A stretch of 64,000 nt of DNA from Clostridia bacterium (GCA_017504945.1 JAFVQJ010000012.1:37778-101777); one strand, 5' to 3'; counted from the first letter of the stretch, positions 42,928 through 52,345 are shown. Notes: generated from the letters alone by a model not told the origin. Program-made: numbers and translations.

Positions 42928-43021
42928 TTTGCGTTTTTCCTTTTTTGACTTTATTATCTCTTATATTAACAGCTTTTTGTGAGAAGCGTATGAAAACGGA
43001 TTAAAAAATTTGAAAATTCGC

Positions 43022-45427
43022 TTACGCCTCGGCTATTGCCGTCTTGCCGCTTACGCGGTAGCTCGGAATCTCTTCCTCTTTGAAGGGAGAATCCACGAGC
43101 GCCGCCTTTAATACCTCGTTTATTCTTTCGACGTAGGTGAAATTGAGATGCTCCTTTACCTCGGTGTCGATATTTTCTATATCGGAGCGGTTTTCCTCGG
43201 GCACCAAAACGTTCATTATTCCGTTTTTGTATGCCGCCATGGTCTTTTCCTTCAAGCCGCCTATTGCAAGAACTCTGCCGCGAAGAGTCATTTCGCCCGT
43301 CATTGCGATATCGCTTCTTACGGGAATGCCCGTGAGCTCCGATACCAACGCGGTGGTTACCGTTATGCCGGCGGAGGGTCCGTCCTTGGGAACGGCTCCC
43401 TCGGGGAAGTGGATATGTATATCCTTCGTTTTATAGAAATCGGCGTTTTTAAGCTTTAAAACGGCGCTGTTTGCACGTATAAAGCTTACTGCGGCGTGGC
43501 AGCTTTCCTTCATAACGTCGCCGAGTGAGCCGGTGAGCTCTATCTTACCGCTTCCCTCCATTACGTTTACCTCTATCATAAGGACCTCGCCGCCGACTGC
43601 AGTATAGGCAAGGCCTGTGGCAACGCCCGTTTCGGCTTCGCGCTTCATATTGTCCTTCTTATGCTTTCGGGTGCCCGCATATTCGAGGAGCTTTGCATCG
43701 TCAAGCTTTATCTTTTCCGCCTTGCCCGACGCTATCTCTGCCGCCGCCTTTCTCATGACGAGGGCAAGCTCTCTTTCAAGCTCTCTTACGCCCGCCTCTC
43801 TCGTATATCCGTCGATAAGCTCGGTTATCTGCTTTTCGCCTATCGAGAAGGTGCTTTTACTGAGGCCGTGACGGGCAAGCTGCTTGGGGATAAGATGCTT
43901 CTTTGCTATCTTTTTCTTTTCGTTTAAGGTGTAGCTTCCTATCTCGATGACCTCCATTCTGTCGTAAAGAGGTCCGGGAATAAGGTCGGCGCTGTTTGCC
44001 GTGGTGATAAACAGCACGTCGGATAAGTCGAAGGGTATTTCAAGATAGTTATCGGTAAAGGTCTTGTTCTGCTCGGGGTCAAGCACCTCCAAAAGCGCCG
44101 CCGAGGGATCGCCCTTATAATCGAAGCCGAGCTTATCTATTTCGTCAAGCAAAATGAGGGGATTTAAGCTCTTTGCCTGCTTTATTGCCCTTATTATTCT
44201 GCCCGGCATTGCGCCGATATAGGTCTTTCTGTGACCGCGTATCTCAGCCTCGTCGCGTATGCCGCCGAGCGATATTCTCGCATAGCTTCTGCCAAGCGTT
44301 TTTGCAATGGATGCGGCAATGGAGGTCTTTCCCACGCCGGGAGGGCCTACAAGGCAGATTATCTGACCCTTAAGCTCGGGGGAGAGCTGACGCACGGCTA
44401 TATATTCGAGAATTCGCTCCTTTACCTTTTTAAGACCGTAATGATCCTTATCGAGCTGCTTTGCGGCGGAGTTTACGTCGAGCTTTTCTTCGGTATATTC
44501 ACCGAAGGGAAGCTCAAGCACCGTGTCGAGATAGCCGCTTATTACAGAACCCTCGTGTGAGCCGAAGGGCATTTTCGAGAGGCGCTGTGCCTCGTTACTT
44601 AACTTTTCCTTTATTTCATCGGTGGTGTTGAGCTTTGCAATTTTCTCGCGGTATCCGTTTGCCTCGTCCTGCGGGCTTTCGCCCTCGCCGAGCTCGTCGG
44701 ATATAACGCGCATCTGCTCACGGAGATAGAAATCTCTCTGATTTTTGTCAAGCGCCGCTCTTACCTTATCGGCAAGTCCCTGCTCGAGCTCGAGTATCTC
44801 AAGCTCCTTTGACATTATGGATATCATGGTGTCGGCTCTTTCAAATACGTCAAACTTCTCAAGCACCTCCTGCTTGAGCTCGTATTTCAAGGGAAGATTT
44901 GCCGCCATATAGTCGGAAAGGGTGCCGAGGCTCTTTGACTCCATTACGTTGAATATTATGTCGTCGGGTATTTTGGGAAAAATGTCGGCATAGCCCTGCA
45001 TAAGATCGGTGAGCTGACGTATGCGCGCCTCCGCCTGTGCGGTATCGGACGCGATATCGGGGCAGGTAACGCTCTCAACGATGCCGACGAGATGCGATTC
45101 GGCGCCGATTATCGCCTTTAAAACGGCTCGGTCAATTCCCTCAACGACGACCTTCGCGCCGCCGCCCTGCATTTTGAGCATCGAGCTTACCCGCGCAACG
45201 CAGCCAACTCTGTAAAGGTCCTTTTCCTCGGGTGTTTCCACTCTTATATCCTTTTGAGTGATGAGTGCTATCTTCTGATTGCCCTTTAGCGCCGTATCGA
45301 CTGCCCTTAACGACTGCTTTCTTACAACGTCAAACTGCACTCTCGCGCCGGGGAGCACCGTAAGTCCGCGAAGGGCGACTATCGGAAGCACCATTTCCTT
45401 CTTTTTATAGTTTTCAAAATCGTTCAT
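43022..45427 (-). CDS. lon: Lon ATP-dependent protease
   Basis: An 801-residue AAA+ serine protease. N-terminal substrate domain (VLPIVALRGLTVLPG), ATPase domain with Walker A GPPGVGKT near residue 355, and protease domain with the Ser-Lys dyad in PKDGPSAGITV (Ser near 684) and LKEKTMAAYK (Lys near 727). The start is ATG 45427 with AAGGA nine bases upstream; a TTG at 45436 would abut it. It is 24 bases downstream of the pseudo-P-type ATPase, in the rlmB-pseudoATPase-lon order. Confidence 0.96.
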   Translation of the reverse strand: MNDFENYKKKEMVLPIVALRGLTVLPGARVQFDVVRKQSLRAVDTALKGNQKIALITQKDIRVETPEEKDLYRVGCVARVSSMLKMQGGGAKVVVEGIDRAVLKAIIGAESHLVGIVESVTCPDIASDTAQAEARIRQLTDLMQGYADIFPKIPDDIIFNVMESKSLGTLSDYMAANLPLKYELKQEVLEKFDVFERADTMISIMSKELEILELEQGLADKVRAALDKNQRDFYLREQMRVISDELGEGESPQDEANGYREKIAKLNTTDEIKEKLSNEAQRLSKMPFGSHEGSVISGYLDTVLELPFGEYTEEKLDVNSAAKQLDKDHYGLKKVKERILEYIAVRQLSPELKGQIICLVGPPGVGKTSIAASIAKTLGRSYARISLGGIRDEAEIRGHRKTYIGAMPGRIIRAIKQAKSLNPLILLDEIDKLGFDYKGDPSAALLEVLDPEQNKTFTDNYLEIPFDLSDVLFITTANSADLIPGPLYDRMEVIEIGSYTLNEKKKIAKKHLIPKQLARHGLSKSTFSIGEKQITELIDGYTREAGVRELERELALVMRKAAAEIASGKAEKIKLDDAKLLEYAGTRKHKKDNMKREAETGVATGLAYTAVGGEVLMIEVNVMEGSGKIELTGSLGDVMKESCHAAVSFIRANSAVLKLKNADFYKTKDIHIHFPEGAVPKDGPSAGITVTTALVSELTGIPVRSDIAMTGEMTLRGRVLAIGGLKEKTMAAYKNGIMNVLVPEENRSDIENIDTEVKEHLNFTYVERINEVLKAALVDSPFKEEEIPSYRVSGKTAIAEA

Positions 45428-45451
45428 TTGCTTCAATCCTTAAAGTTTTGC

Positions 45452-47908
45452 TTATAGTCTTAAAAATGTTACCGCCGCAAGCACCAACAGCCATACGAGC
45501 TGGAAGGCAAGCACTGCCGCCGCACCGAAAAACTCGAGGCTTCCCGTTATTGCAAGGAAGAGCGCTACCACTGCGGCAACGATTGCCGCTATGAAGCGCA
45601 CCATATCGCCTATCTTTGCGCTTCTTCTCTGTCGGAGTGCCGATATGACGGCGTGAAATACGCCCAAGGGTCCGTCGGTTGAGACGAGCTTGGCGGGGAT
45701 AAAGGTCTTATCGCAGGTGGCTCTGCAAAGCTCGCTCGCGTGCTTGGTGCCGACTATCTCTATCTCAACGTCATCTTCCTTATAGCAGTTCATTATAAAG
45801 CGGGCGGTGATGTTGGGGTCGTCACTGCAGACGGCGACGGTGTAGCCGTATTCCTCTGCCGCACGCAGAAGCTGCTTCATTCGCTTGCCGCCCGTATAGG
45901 AGAGGGAAAATACGCCCATAAGACGATTTTCGTCGGCTATTGCGATTATTTTTCCGTTGCTCTTTTTGTAGGCGGCGTCGAGGTCGATGCCCTGCATATC
46001 TACTTCAAGAGAATTTATAAAGCTCGGTATGCCGCTGTAAAGCTTTTTGCCGCCTACCGTGGCGGTTATTCCGATGCCGTCGCGCACCGAGAGCTCGCTT
46101 ACCTCGTGAAGAGGCTCGCCGTCACCCAAAAGCTTTTTGAAGGCACACGCCGCAGGTCCGCCGAGGGCGGCGTAAAGGCTTGCGGTGTAAAGTATGGTTT
46201 CGTAAAGCTCGTTTTCGGGGAATACCTTCATCGCTTTTATCTTCATCGTTTCGGGGTTGAAAAGCTCGGTATCTCTTACTACGAGAACGTGTTTATCGTC
46301 AAAGCTGTCTGCCGCTTTCAAGGAGAGGACCGCCGCGTTTTTCTTGCGAAGCACCGAGCTTTCAAAAAAGATGGGGAGCGCCGCCGAAAGCGGTGAGATA
46401 AGTGATGCCGACAGCACCGCCGCGTTTAATGCGAAGGTGAGCGACGTTACGGCGGAAAGTCCCTTCATTGCCGCTATAACGCCCGAAACTATTACCGCGA
46501 CGAGCATTATCGGAACGAGGTATACGTTTAGTCTTTCAGTTCCGTCGTAGGCGGTTACAGAGTCCATAAAGCCTTTTACGAAGTCGGTCTTCATAACGGC
46601 TATCTCCTCGCTGAAGGCTCCGCTTTGCGGAAACTGCGAAACGGGTATAGCTACGTGCTTTTGCTTATCGGAGGACACTATCTCGAAGCTTGCCGAAACG
46701 GTGCGCAGGCGAAGGTATTTTGAAAGCAGATTTACCGTGAAGCAAAGCGCCGCTATGCCCGTAAAGGAATAGAAGGAGCCGTTCGGAGCGCCGCTTATAA
46801 GCAGTACTATATCGGTTATCATTGCGGTTATCACCGCAATGGAGGGTGCGCTGTCGTTAGTGGGCTTGAGGGTAAAGATTCCCGTTATACCCGATATAAA
46901 GCTTCTTGCGCCGCAGGCGACGACCGCCGCAAGCAAGCCGAGGCTCGCTATTGCGAAGGAGAAGGCAGACTGTGTATAGTCGATGACGGGAGGGAGGGCT
47001 ATTTTGAAGGAGACGGCAAGGTCTATTACAAGAAGCACCGCCGTTACAGCCGCCGCAAAAATGAGGCGAAGCATTGACTGACGCTTCTGGAACTGAAGGT
47101 CGTTTGCTATTTCCGAGGCGTATTCGCTGTTATCGTAATCCTCTACCGTGCTTTCCTCTTCGTCGGATATATCCTTCACCGGCTCCTCGTTGCTTTCGGG
47201 CTCGTTAAACAGCTTGCCCATAATGCCGGTGAAGCGGACGGCGCCGTCGCTTTCCGATGGCTTTTCCTTCGAGCCTGCCATCTCTTTGAGGCGGCGGCTG
47301 TTTTCCATAACGTCGGATACGTCGTAAACGTCGGTAAAATAGCCGGTGAGCTTTTTGTCCTGCTCCGTTTCCTCCTTGGTGAAAAAGCTGAGCTGCCCGT
47401 CGTAGAGGGATTCTTCCTCCTTTGAGGAGGTCTTTAAGTCCTTATCCTTTTCCCAGTTAAAGACGTTTTCTCTTATTTTGGAGCCCTTGCCGAAAAATCT
47501 TTCTTCCTTTTCCTTTAAGACCTTTTCGTTTACGATATCGACCTCGTCCTTCTCGCCGTATTCAAGGCTCTTTTCGGGGGCGTCGCCGAATACGACGGTT
47601 TCTGACCCAATATCGTTTTGAGGTTCTTTTTCTTCTTCCTCGGCGGCTTCCTCGCTCTCGATGCCGTTATAGAGCGACATCGGAACACCCTCCTTCACGG
47701 CGATGAGCTCGTCGGTGCTTAAGGTGTCCTTTATAGGTGAGGGCTGCTCCTTTTGCGGAGAAACACCGAATTCGCCGAGTATCGCATCGAGCTCGTCGTC
47801 CGAAACGGCACCCGACAGAAGATAGCTGTCGTCAAGCTCGGATCTTATTTTATCGTATTCGTCGGTATCTTTGAGTATTTCGTTAAGCTTTTCTTCAAAA
47901 TCGTCCAT
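45452..47908 (-). CDS. Degenerate P-type ATPase-like membrane protein with long acidic N-terminal domain
   Basis: An 818-residue protein of unrecognised function. Residues 1-~275 are cytoplasmic, very acidic (runs of Glu/Asp) and low in hydrophobics. Six to eight hydrophobic segments follow (~283-300, 313-345, 355-372, 380-396, 464-482, 487-513, and two at ~765-815). Their placement, and the region SPLSAALPIFFESSVLRKKN then VLVVRDTELFNP (Asp546), align by eye with CPCALGLATP and FDKTGTLT of P1B pumps. The KTGT residues, the CPC metal site and GDGxND are all lost. Late segments (DGIGITATVGGKKLYSG; LLRAAEEYGYTVAVCSDD) keep the shape of the nucleotide and phosphorylation domains. So this looks like a pseudoenzyme, possibly a membrane scaffold or sensor. 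It lies 20 bases after rlmB and 24 before lon. Confidence 0.75.
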   Translation of the reverse strand: MDDFEEKLNEILKDTDEYDKIRSELDDSYLLSGAVSDDELDAILGEFGVSPQKEQPSPIKDTLSTDELIAVKEGVPMSLYNGIESEEAAEEEEKEPQNDIGSETVVFGDAPEKSLEYGEKDEVDIVNEKVLKEKEERFFGKGSKIRENVFNWEKDKDLKTSSKEEESLYDGQLSFFTKEETEQDKKLTGYFTDVYDVSDVMENSRRLKEMAGSKEKPSESDGAVRFTGIMGKLFNEPESNEEPVKDISDEEESTVEDYDNSEYASEIANDLQFQKRQSMLRLIFAAAVTAVLLVIDLAVSFKIALPPVIDYTQSAFSFAIASLGLLAAVVACGARSFISGITGIFTLKPTNDSAPSIAVITAMITDIVLLISGAPNGSFYSFTGIAALCFTVNLLSKYLRLRTVSASFEIVSSDKQKHVAIPVSQFPQSGAFSEEIAVMKTDFVKGFMDSVTAYDGTERLNVYLVPIMLVAVIVSGVIAAMKGLSAVTSLTFALNAAVLSASLISPLSAALPIFFESSVLRKKNAAVLSLKAADSFDDKHVLVVRDTELFNPETMKIKAMKVFPENELYETILYTASLYAALGGPAACAFKKLLGDGEPLHEVSELSVRDGIGITATVGGKKLYSGIPSFINSLEVDMQGIDLDAAYKKSNGKIIAIADENRLMGVFSLSYTGGKRMKQLLRAAEEYGYTVAVCSDDPNITARFIMNCYKEDDVEIEIVGTKHASELCRATCDKTFIPAKLVSTDGPLGVFHAVISALRQRRSAKIGDMVRFIAAIVAAVVALFLAITGSLEFFGAAAVLAFQLVWLLVLAAVTFLRL

Positions 47909-47928
47909 TTCCGTGCCGCCCTTTCTTT

Positions 47929-48813
47929 TTATTTTGAGTCGCGCTGACGAAGTGCCTCGTATATCATTACCGCAGCAGCGGCAGATGCGTTAAGTGAATT
48001 TATTTTGCCCTTTAACGGTATTTTTACCAGAAAATCGCATTGCGATACCGTGTGCTTCTTCATTCCCTCGCCCTCTGAGCCGATGACGAGAGCTATCGAG
48101 CCGTTTAAGTCGCATTCGGTGTAGCTTTGCTCGCCCGACGCGTCGGTTCCGTAGATCCAGACGCCGTTTGCCTTGAGCTCGCCGATAGCGTTTGAAATGC
48201 TGTTTACCTTTGCGACGGGCATATACTCCGCGGCGCCCGCGCTCGTTTTATAGACGGTTGAGTTTACTCCCACGCCGCCGCGCTTGGGGATAATTACGCC
48301 GTGCGCGCCCGCACAGCAGGCGGTGCGGATTATTGCACCGAGGTTGTGGGGATCGGTTATATTTTCACAGATTATTATAAACGGCTTTTCGTTCTTTTCC
48401 TTTGCGACGGCAAGAATATCCGCTACCTCGCAGTATTCCTTCATCGCCGCGACGGCTACCACTCCCTGATGAAGTCCGCCGCCGGACAGCTCGTCGAGCT
48501 TCTTGCGGTCTGCCTCGACGACTATTACCGAGCTTGCTCTTGCAACGGCAACAAGCTTTACGATAGAGCCGGTGCGCTCGCCCGACTGAACGTAGATCTT
48601 CTCGATGGCTCTGCCCGATTCCAAAAGCTCGAAAACGGGATTTCTGCCGTAGACTATATCCTCACGCTCGGCGACTGCCTCGGTAAGCTCGGGATCTATC
48701 CTCTTCTGAGGCTTTCTCTCCCCGTAGGGTCTTGCACCGTAGCCGCCGCGATTTGCGCCGCCGTTTTTCTGATATTTCGAGTTGTTTTTTGCTCTGTTAT
48801 TTCTGTTTTGCAT
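47929..48813 (-). CDS. rlmB: 23S rRNA (guanosine-2'-O-)-methyltransferase RlmB / TrmH family
   Basis: A 294-residue SPOUT methyltransferase. N-terminal Asn/Arg/Gly-rich tail (~1-40), then the substrate-binding domain (DIVYGRNPVFELLES) and the catalytic knot: ENITDPHNLGAIIRTACCAGAHGVIIPKR, IALVIGSEGEGM and KIPLKGKINSLNASAAAAVMIYE. It methylates a 23S rRNA guanosine in the E. coli prototype. I chose ATG 48813 with AAGGA seven bases upstream over a frame extending to 48861. First gene of the rlmB-pseudoATPase-lon set. Confidence 0.93.
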   Translation of the reverse strand: MQNRNNRAKNNSKYQKNGGANRGGYGARPYGERKPQKRIDPELTEAVAEREDIVYGRNPVFELLESGRAIEKIYVQSGERTGSIVKLVAVARASSVIVVEADRKKLDELSGGGLHQGVVAVAAMKEYCEVADILAVAKEKNEKPFIIICENITDPHNLGAIIRTACCAGAHGVIIPKRGGVGVNSTVYKTSAGAAEYMPVAKVNSISNAIGELKANGVWIYGTDASGEQSYTECDLNGSIALVIGSEGEGMKKHTVSQCDFLVKIPLKGKINSLNASAAAAVMIYEALRQRDSK

Positions 48814-48923
48814 TGCCGTTTCCTTTTCTTTGCACACTTTTTCATTATGATACAGTTTCACATATATAATATAACATATTTTTAGAAAAAAATAAATAGT
48901 AAATGTAAAAATTTACAGTTGTT

Positions 48924-48966
48924 TTAAAAAGTAAGCGGCGGCGAAATTTCTTTCGCCGCCGCTTAC
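48924..48966 (-). terminator. Terminator of the Gfo/Idh gene
   Basis: A 16-base stem GTAAGCGGCGGCGAAA / TTTCGCCGCCGCTTAC with a four-base loop (48931-48966), followed on the minus strand by TTTTTAAAA. Confidence 0.92.
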
Positions 48967-48989
48967 CTATTATTATCAAAACGGTAGGA

Positions 48990-50174
48990 TCATTTCTCGT
49001 AAACGAGCTTTTTAAAGGCGTTGTTCTCTGCAGACTGCTTTGCCTTTAAGCAGATGAGCGCCGAGATGAGTCCCTCCTCCAAGGGAGAGTGAGAGGGCTC
49101 GATGCCGCAAAGCATTTTTACGAAGTTCTCGGTGAGTCTTTCGTCGCCGCCGAAGTGGGCGCCGCTTGCGGTAAACGTTATATCCTTAACTACGTTTTCG
49201 TAGCTTCTTGCAACCTTTATTACGTTGGTGTTGAAATCAAAGGTGAGCGAGCCCTTGGTACCGCCCAAGAACACTCCTCTGCCGCAGGAGGCGATATTTC
49301 GAAGGAAGAACGCCTGTGAGTAGCTTAAATGAGTGCCGTCCTCATAGCGAAGGATAGCGGAGCCCGAGTCCTCGTTGCCGGTATCTACGGCGTAGCAGCA
49401 CTTGCCGTCGTCCTGCGCGTAGCCGAAGGTGCGCCAGCCGTGGACCGTTCCCTCCACACAGGTGGGATTTTCGGGGCAATCCTTGCAGTAAAGTCCCGCG
49501 GGCTTATTGCCCTTCATTACCATTTTGGATTTCATTGCGCATATTTCAACCGGCTTTTTGCCGATGAGGTAGTTTATATAGTCGAAATCGTGGGTCGCCT
49601 TTTGAAGAAAAAGTCCGCCCGTGATGCTTTCGTCACGGTACCAGTTGTGGTAGTAGCAGCCACCGTAGGCAACTCTCGTCCAGCCGTTTGCAAAGACGAT
49701 ATCGCCTATCTCTCCCGAGTCTATTATCTCCTTCGAAAGAGTTACGGGGGGAGTTACGCGAAGCGGAAAGGAAACGACTACTCTCGAGCTGCTTCTCTCG
49801 CCTGCCGCCTTTAAGGCAAGAAGGTCCTCAATGGTGGTGGCAACGGGCTTTTCGAGAAACAGGTCTATATTTCGGTCAAGCACCTTTATTGCAAGAGGGG
49901 TGTGGAGGTTGCAGCGAGTGCCTATTATGCAGGCGTCAAGCTCCTCGGTGTCGAGCATTTCGTCGGCATCGGTGTAGAAGCGGGACTCCGATATATCAAG
50001 GTCATAGCCGTCAGCCTTGGCGTAGGCTATGAGCTCGTCCTTTGGACGCGGATCGCATACGGCGGTAACGTTTACCTCCGCTATTTTGAGAGAATTTGCC
50101 GAATTTCTCGTGTACATTGCGACGTGTCTTGCTCTGCCGCCGAGTCCGATAACGCCTATCTTTAGCTGTTTCAT
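48990..50174 (-). CDS. Gfo/Idh/MocA-family oxidoreductase
   Basis: A 394-residue NAD(P)-dependent dehydrogenase of sugar or inositol type. Rossmann motif GVIGLGGRARH at the start, the family EKPVAT at 108-113 with Lys109, and QKATHDFDYINYL with the catalytic His195. A Cys cluster at 230/233/239 (YCKDCPENPTC) may bind a metal, an uncommon feature. The substrate cannot be predicted. It has its own promoter behind the terminator of the ECF/DUF4430 unit. Confidence 0.85.
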   Translation of the reverse strand: MKQLKIGVIGLGGRARHVAMYTRNSANSLKIAEVNVTAVCDPRPKDELIAYAKADGYDLDISESRFYTDADEMLDTEELDACIIGTRCNLHTPLAIKVLDRNIDLFLEKPVATTIEDLLALKAAGERSSSRVVVSFPLRVTPPVTLSKEIIDSGEIGDIVFANGWTRVAYGGCYYHNWYRDESITGGLFLQKATHDFDYINYLIGKKPVEICAMKSKMVMKGNKPAGLYCKDCPENPTCVEGTVHGWRTFGYAQDDGKCCYAVDTGNEDSGSAILRYEDGTHLSYSQAFFLRNIASCGRGVFLGGTKGSLTFDFNTNVIKVARSYENVVKDITFTASGAHFGGDERLTENFVKMLCGIEPSHSPLEEGLISALICLKAKQSAENNAFKKLVYEK

Positions 50175-50191
50175 AAAAACGTTCCTTTCGC

Positions 50192-50226
50192 AAATAAAAG
50201 CAGTGGGATATCACTGCTTTTATTTT
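50192..50226 (-). terminator. Terminator of the DUF4430-ECF unit
   Basis: AAAATAAAAGCAGTG pairs with CACTGCTTTTATTT around a short loop, 60 bases after the ECF gene and about 20 bases before the Gfo/Idh start. Confidence 0.82.
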
Positions 50227-50250
50227 AATATTTTTTTATTTCGTTGTAAA
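50222..50250 (-). promoter_or_regulatory. Possible promoter of the Gfo/Idh gene
   Basis: -35 TTTACA (50250-50245), 17-base spacer, -10 TAAAAT (50227-50222). The -10 overlaps the terminator hairpin of the upstream unit. Confidence 0.6.
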
Positions 50251-50284
50251 TGATTTTTTTCGGGCAAGACCTTTTGTGCAAATT

Positions 50285-50839
50285 TTACGACTCTTTTTGC
50301 AACAATCCCATACGCTCGGAAAGATATTTCATAGCTTTGGTAAGCGGTACGAAGAGCACGAGCGCAAGCACGAAATTACCGCCTGCATGGAGAAAATCGA
50401 AGGTGAGTCCTCCGATAAAATAGGAAAACATCGCGGCGGGTCCGCCCATAAAAAGATAGGGAAAGGATGACAAAAAGCCGAAAACGAGCCCGTAAAATCC
50501 CGATATTATCGCCCAGAAAAGAGGATTTTTGACTCCGAGCCTTTTTGCGAAAAGAACAACGATCACGAGCATTGCCCAAATATAAAGGTATGAAAACCAC
50601 CACGTGCCGAAGCCGAAAAGAAATCCTTCTCCGAGTATGAATACGGGAAGAGCGGCAAAGCTCCATTTACCGAAAACACAGGTGTAAACCATAAGGAGAA
50701 GCGACACTACCTCAATATTGGGAAGAGGGCTCAAAAGGTACTGCCCCGCCAGCATCAGCGCGCTCCACAGCGCCGAAAGGCATATCATTACGAGCCGTTT
50801 TTTACCAGCCCTCATAACCGACTGTGAAGGTGAGTTCAT
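50285..50839 (-). CDS. ECF-type transporter S-component, substrate unknown
   Basis: A 184-residue membrane protein with five to six hydrophobic segments. The Ala-rich start RLVMICLSALWSALMLAGQYLLS and the GGLTFDFLHAGGNFVLALVLFVPL segment fit ECF S-components. It overlaps the DUF4430 gene by 38 bases (start 50839 preceded by GGAG), or by 14 if ATG 50815 is used, so translation is coupled. Many S-components adjoin DUF4430 genes in Clostridia; because DUF4430 resembles a transcobalamin C-domain, a corrinoid substrate is possible but unproven. Confidence 0.75.
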   Translation of the reverse strand: MNSPSQSVMRAGKKRLVMICLSALWSALMLAGQYLLSPLPNIEVVSLLLMVYTCVFGKWSFAALPVFILGEGFLFGFGTWWFSYLYIWAMLVIVVLFAKRLGVKNPLFWAIISGFYGLVFGFLSSFPYLFMGGPAAMFSYFIGGLTFDFLHAGGNFVLALVLFVPLTKAMKYLSERMGLLQKES

Positions 50840-51209
50840 AGCAATCTCCGTCCGCTATCATAGTATCGTTTACGCCCGTCCAGAGCATTTCGCCGCCCTT
50901 GGTGATGCACCACCACTCCTCTGCGGCACCGTTTGCCGTTTCGTTATCGACGGTGAATATCATTCCCGATTCGATATTGCCGATGACGCCGCCCTCAATA
51001 AGTGCCGCGCCGAGAGTCTCGGCATCGGTATTTAAGGTAAATATCTTCTGTGATGCGTCCTTATGTACCACCGTTACCGTTACGGTCTTTGCGCCTGCGT
51101 TGCCGTCGTCGCCGAATATCAGGAAAGCCGCAACGAACGCCGATACGATAAGGGCAAATATTATTACCGCAATTATCGTTATTTTCGTTTCTTTTTTCAT
51201 AGTCTTCAT
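50802..51209 (-). CDS. DUF4430-domain membrane-anchored protein
   Basis: A 135-residue protein with one N-terminal membrane anchor (IIAVIIFALIVSAFVAAFLIF) and an external DUF4430 domain: TVTVVHKDASQKIFTLNTDAETLGAALIEGG, then EWWCITKGGEMLWTGVNDTMIADGDCYELTF. DUF4430 is related to the C-terminal domain of transcobalamin. It is probably a ligand-binding partner of the S-component encoded next. I chose ATG 51209 with AGGAG eight bases upstream. Confidence 0.85.
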   Translation of the reverse strand: MKTMKKETKITIIAVIIFALIVSAFVAAFLIFGDDGNAGAKTVTVTVVHKDASQKIFTLNTDAETLGAALIEGGVIGNIESGMIFTVDNETANGAAEEWWCITKGGEMLWTGVNDTMIADGDCYELTFTVGYEGW

Positions 51210-51250
51210 TTTAAACACTCCTTTTTCATTGTAAATATTATAACAAAAAA

Positions 51251-51284
51251 TAAAAGTATGATTATTGTAAAATCATACTTTTTG
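51251..51284 (-). terminator. Terminator of the AEC carrier gene
   Basis: AAAAGTATGATT and AATCATACTTTTT pair around ATTGTAA; the minus exit is ATTTTTTG. It ends the AEC gene at 51308. Confidence 0.85.
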
Positions 51285-51307
51285 TTGTAAAATCGTGCAT
51301 TCCTGCT

Positions 51308-52252
51308 TTAAAGGGTTATTCCAAGGAGCTTTAAAAGCATAAATATCGTGGGAATCGTTATTATTCCGAAAATACTCGATATGCAGCACGCCTGAACGCC
51401 TGCGGTGCCGTCCTTCCCCGCCGCCTCGGGAAAGACTACGCCGTTTAAGCCCATAGGAAGACAAAGTGCCGCGACGGTGAGAAAAACGTAGATATTATCG
51501 AGCTTCAAGAGGTAACAGACAAGATAGACGAGTGCGCCCGCGCCGAAGGGAAGCACGATAAGTCTTATAAACGATGCGAGATACATTTTGCCGTTTGTGA
51601 ACATACTCTTAAGCGGTGTTTTTGCCAGAACGTAGCCGGTGAGTATCATGGCGCAGGGGCCCATACAAGCCGCGCCTGTTGACACCGTTTTGGTGACTAC
51701 CTCGGGCATAGGTATGCCGATAAGGCCCACGAGCATTCCGAGCGCTATGCCTATCATAACGGGGTTTAAAAGGCGTTTTAAGGTGAATTTGCTCTTATTC
51801 ATAAGCATATTCATACCGACTGTGTAGATGAAAAGGTAGAGCGGCACGCAAAAGAGCATAAAGTTAAAAAGCCCCTCCTTGCCGAACACCGCCTCGATGA
51901 GAGGATAGCCGAAATAGCCTACGTTTGGAACGGTGAAGCTGTAAACATAGACGCCTTTTATATATTTATCGTTTGAAAAAATGCCCGAAATGAGCTTTGA
52001 AAAGAAAAAAACGAGGGCAAATACAGCCGCAGAAAAGATGAAAATGGGCCATTTGACCGTTATATTTTCAACCGTCATATAGGTTGAGAAGTTTCTGAAG
52101 CAAAGGAGCGGCATAAAGACGAAGGTCTCGAGGCAGGCAAGCACGGTGCCGACGTTTGCCTCTATGATGCCGGCCTTTCGCAGCACAAAGCCGACTATTA
52201 TAAAGCAAAACATTACCGTTATCTGCGTCAGCGTTACCGTTAAGAGCTCCAT
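51308..52252 (-). CDS. AEC (auxin efflux carrier) family transporter
   Basis: A 314-residue membrane protein with about ten hydrophobic segments. The two halves show the AEC/BASS-like layout: ITVMFCFIIVGFVLRKAGII at the start, CFRNFS crossover, FTVPNVGYFGYPL, then LNPVMIGIALGMLVG and CLPMGLNGVVFPEAAG. Bacterial members export or import small organic acids such as malate or malonate; the substrate is not assigned. Confidence 0.88.
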   Translation of the reverse strand: MELLTVTLTQITVMFCFIIVGFVLRKAGIIEANVGTVLACLETFVFMPLLCFRNFSTYMTVENITVKWPIFIFSAAVFALVFFFSKLISGIFSNDKYIKGVYVYSFTVPNVGYFGYPLIEAVFGKEGLFNFMLFCVPLYLFIYTVGMNMLMNKSKFTLKRLLNPVMIGIALGMLVGLIGIPMPEVVTKTVSTGAACMGPCAMILTGYVLAKTPLKSMFTNGKMYLASFIRLIVLPFGAGALVYLVCYLLKLDNIYVFLTVAALCLPMGLNGVVFPEAAGKDGTAGVQACCISSIFGIITIPTIFMLLKLLGITL

Positions 52253-52345
52253 TTTTATCCCTCCTTTTTAAAGTACTACTATCATATCACTTTTTTGCCG
52301 CTTTTTCAATCGTTTTTGTCATTTTTTCGGTGCGGATTTTATATG

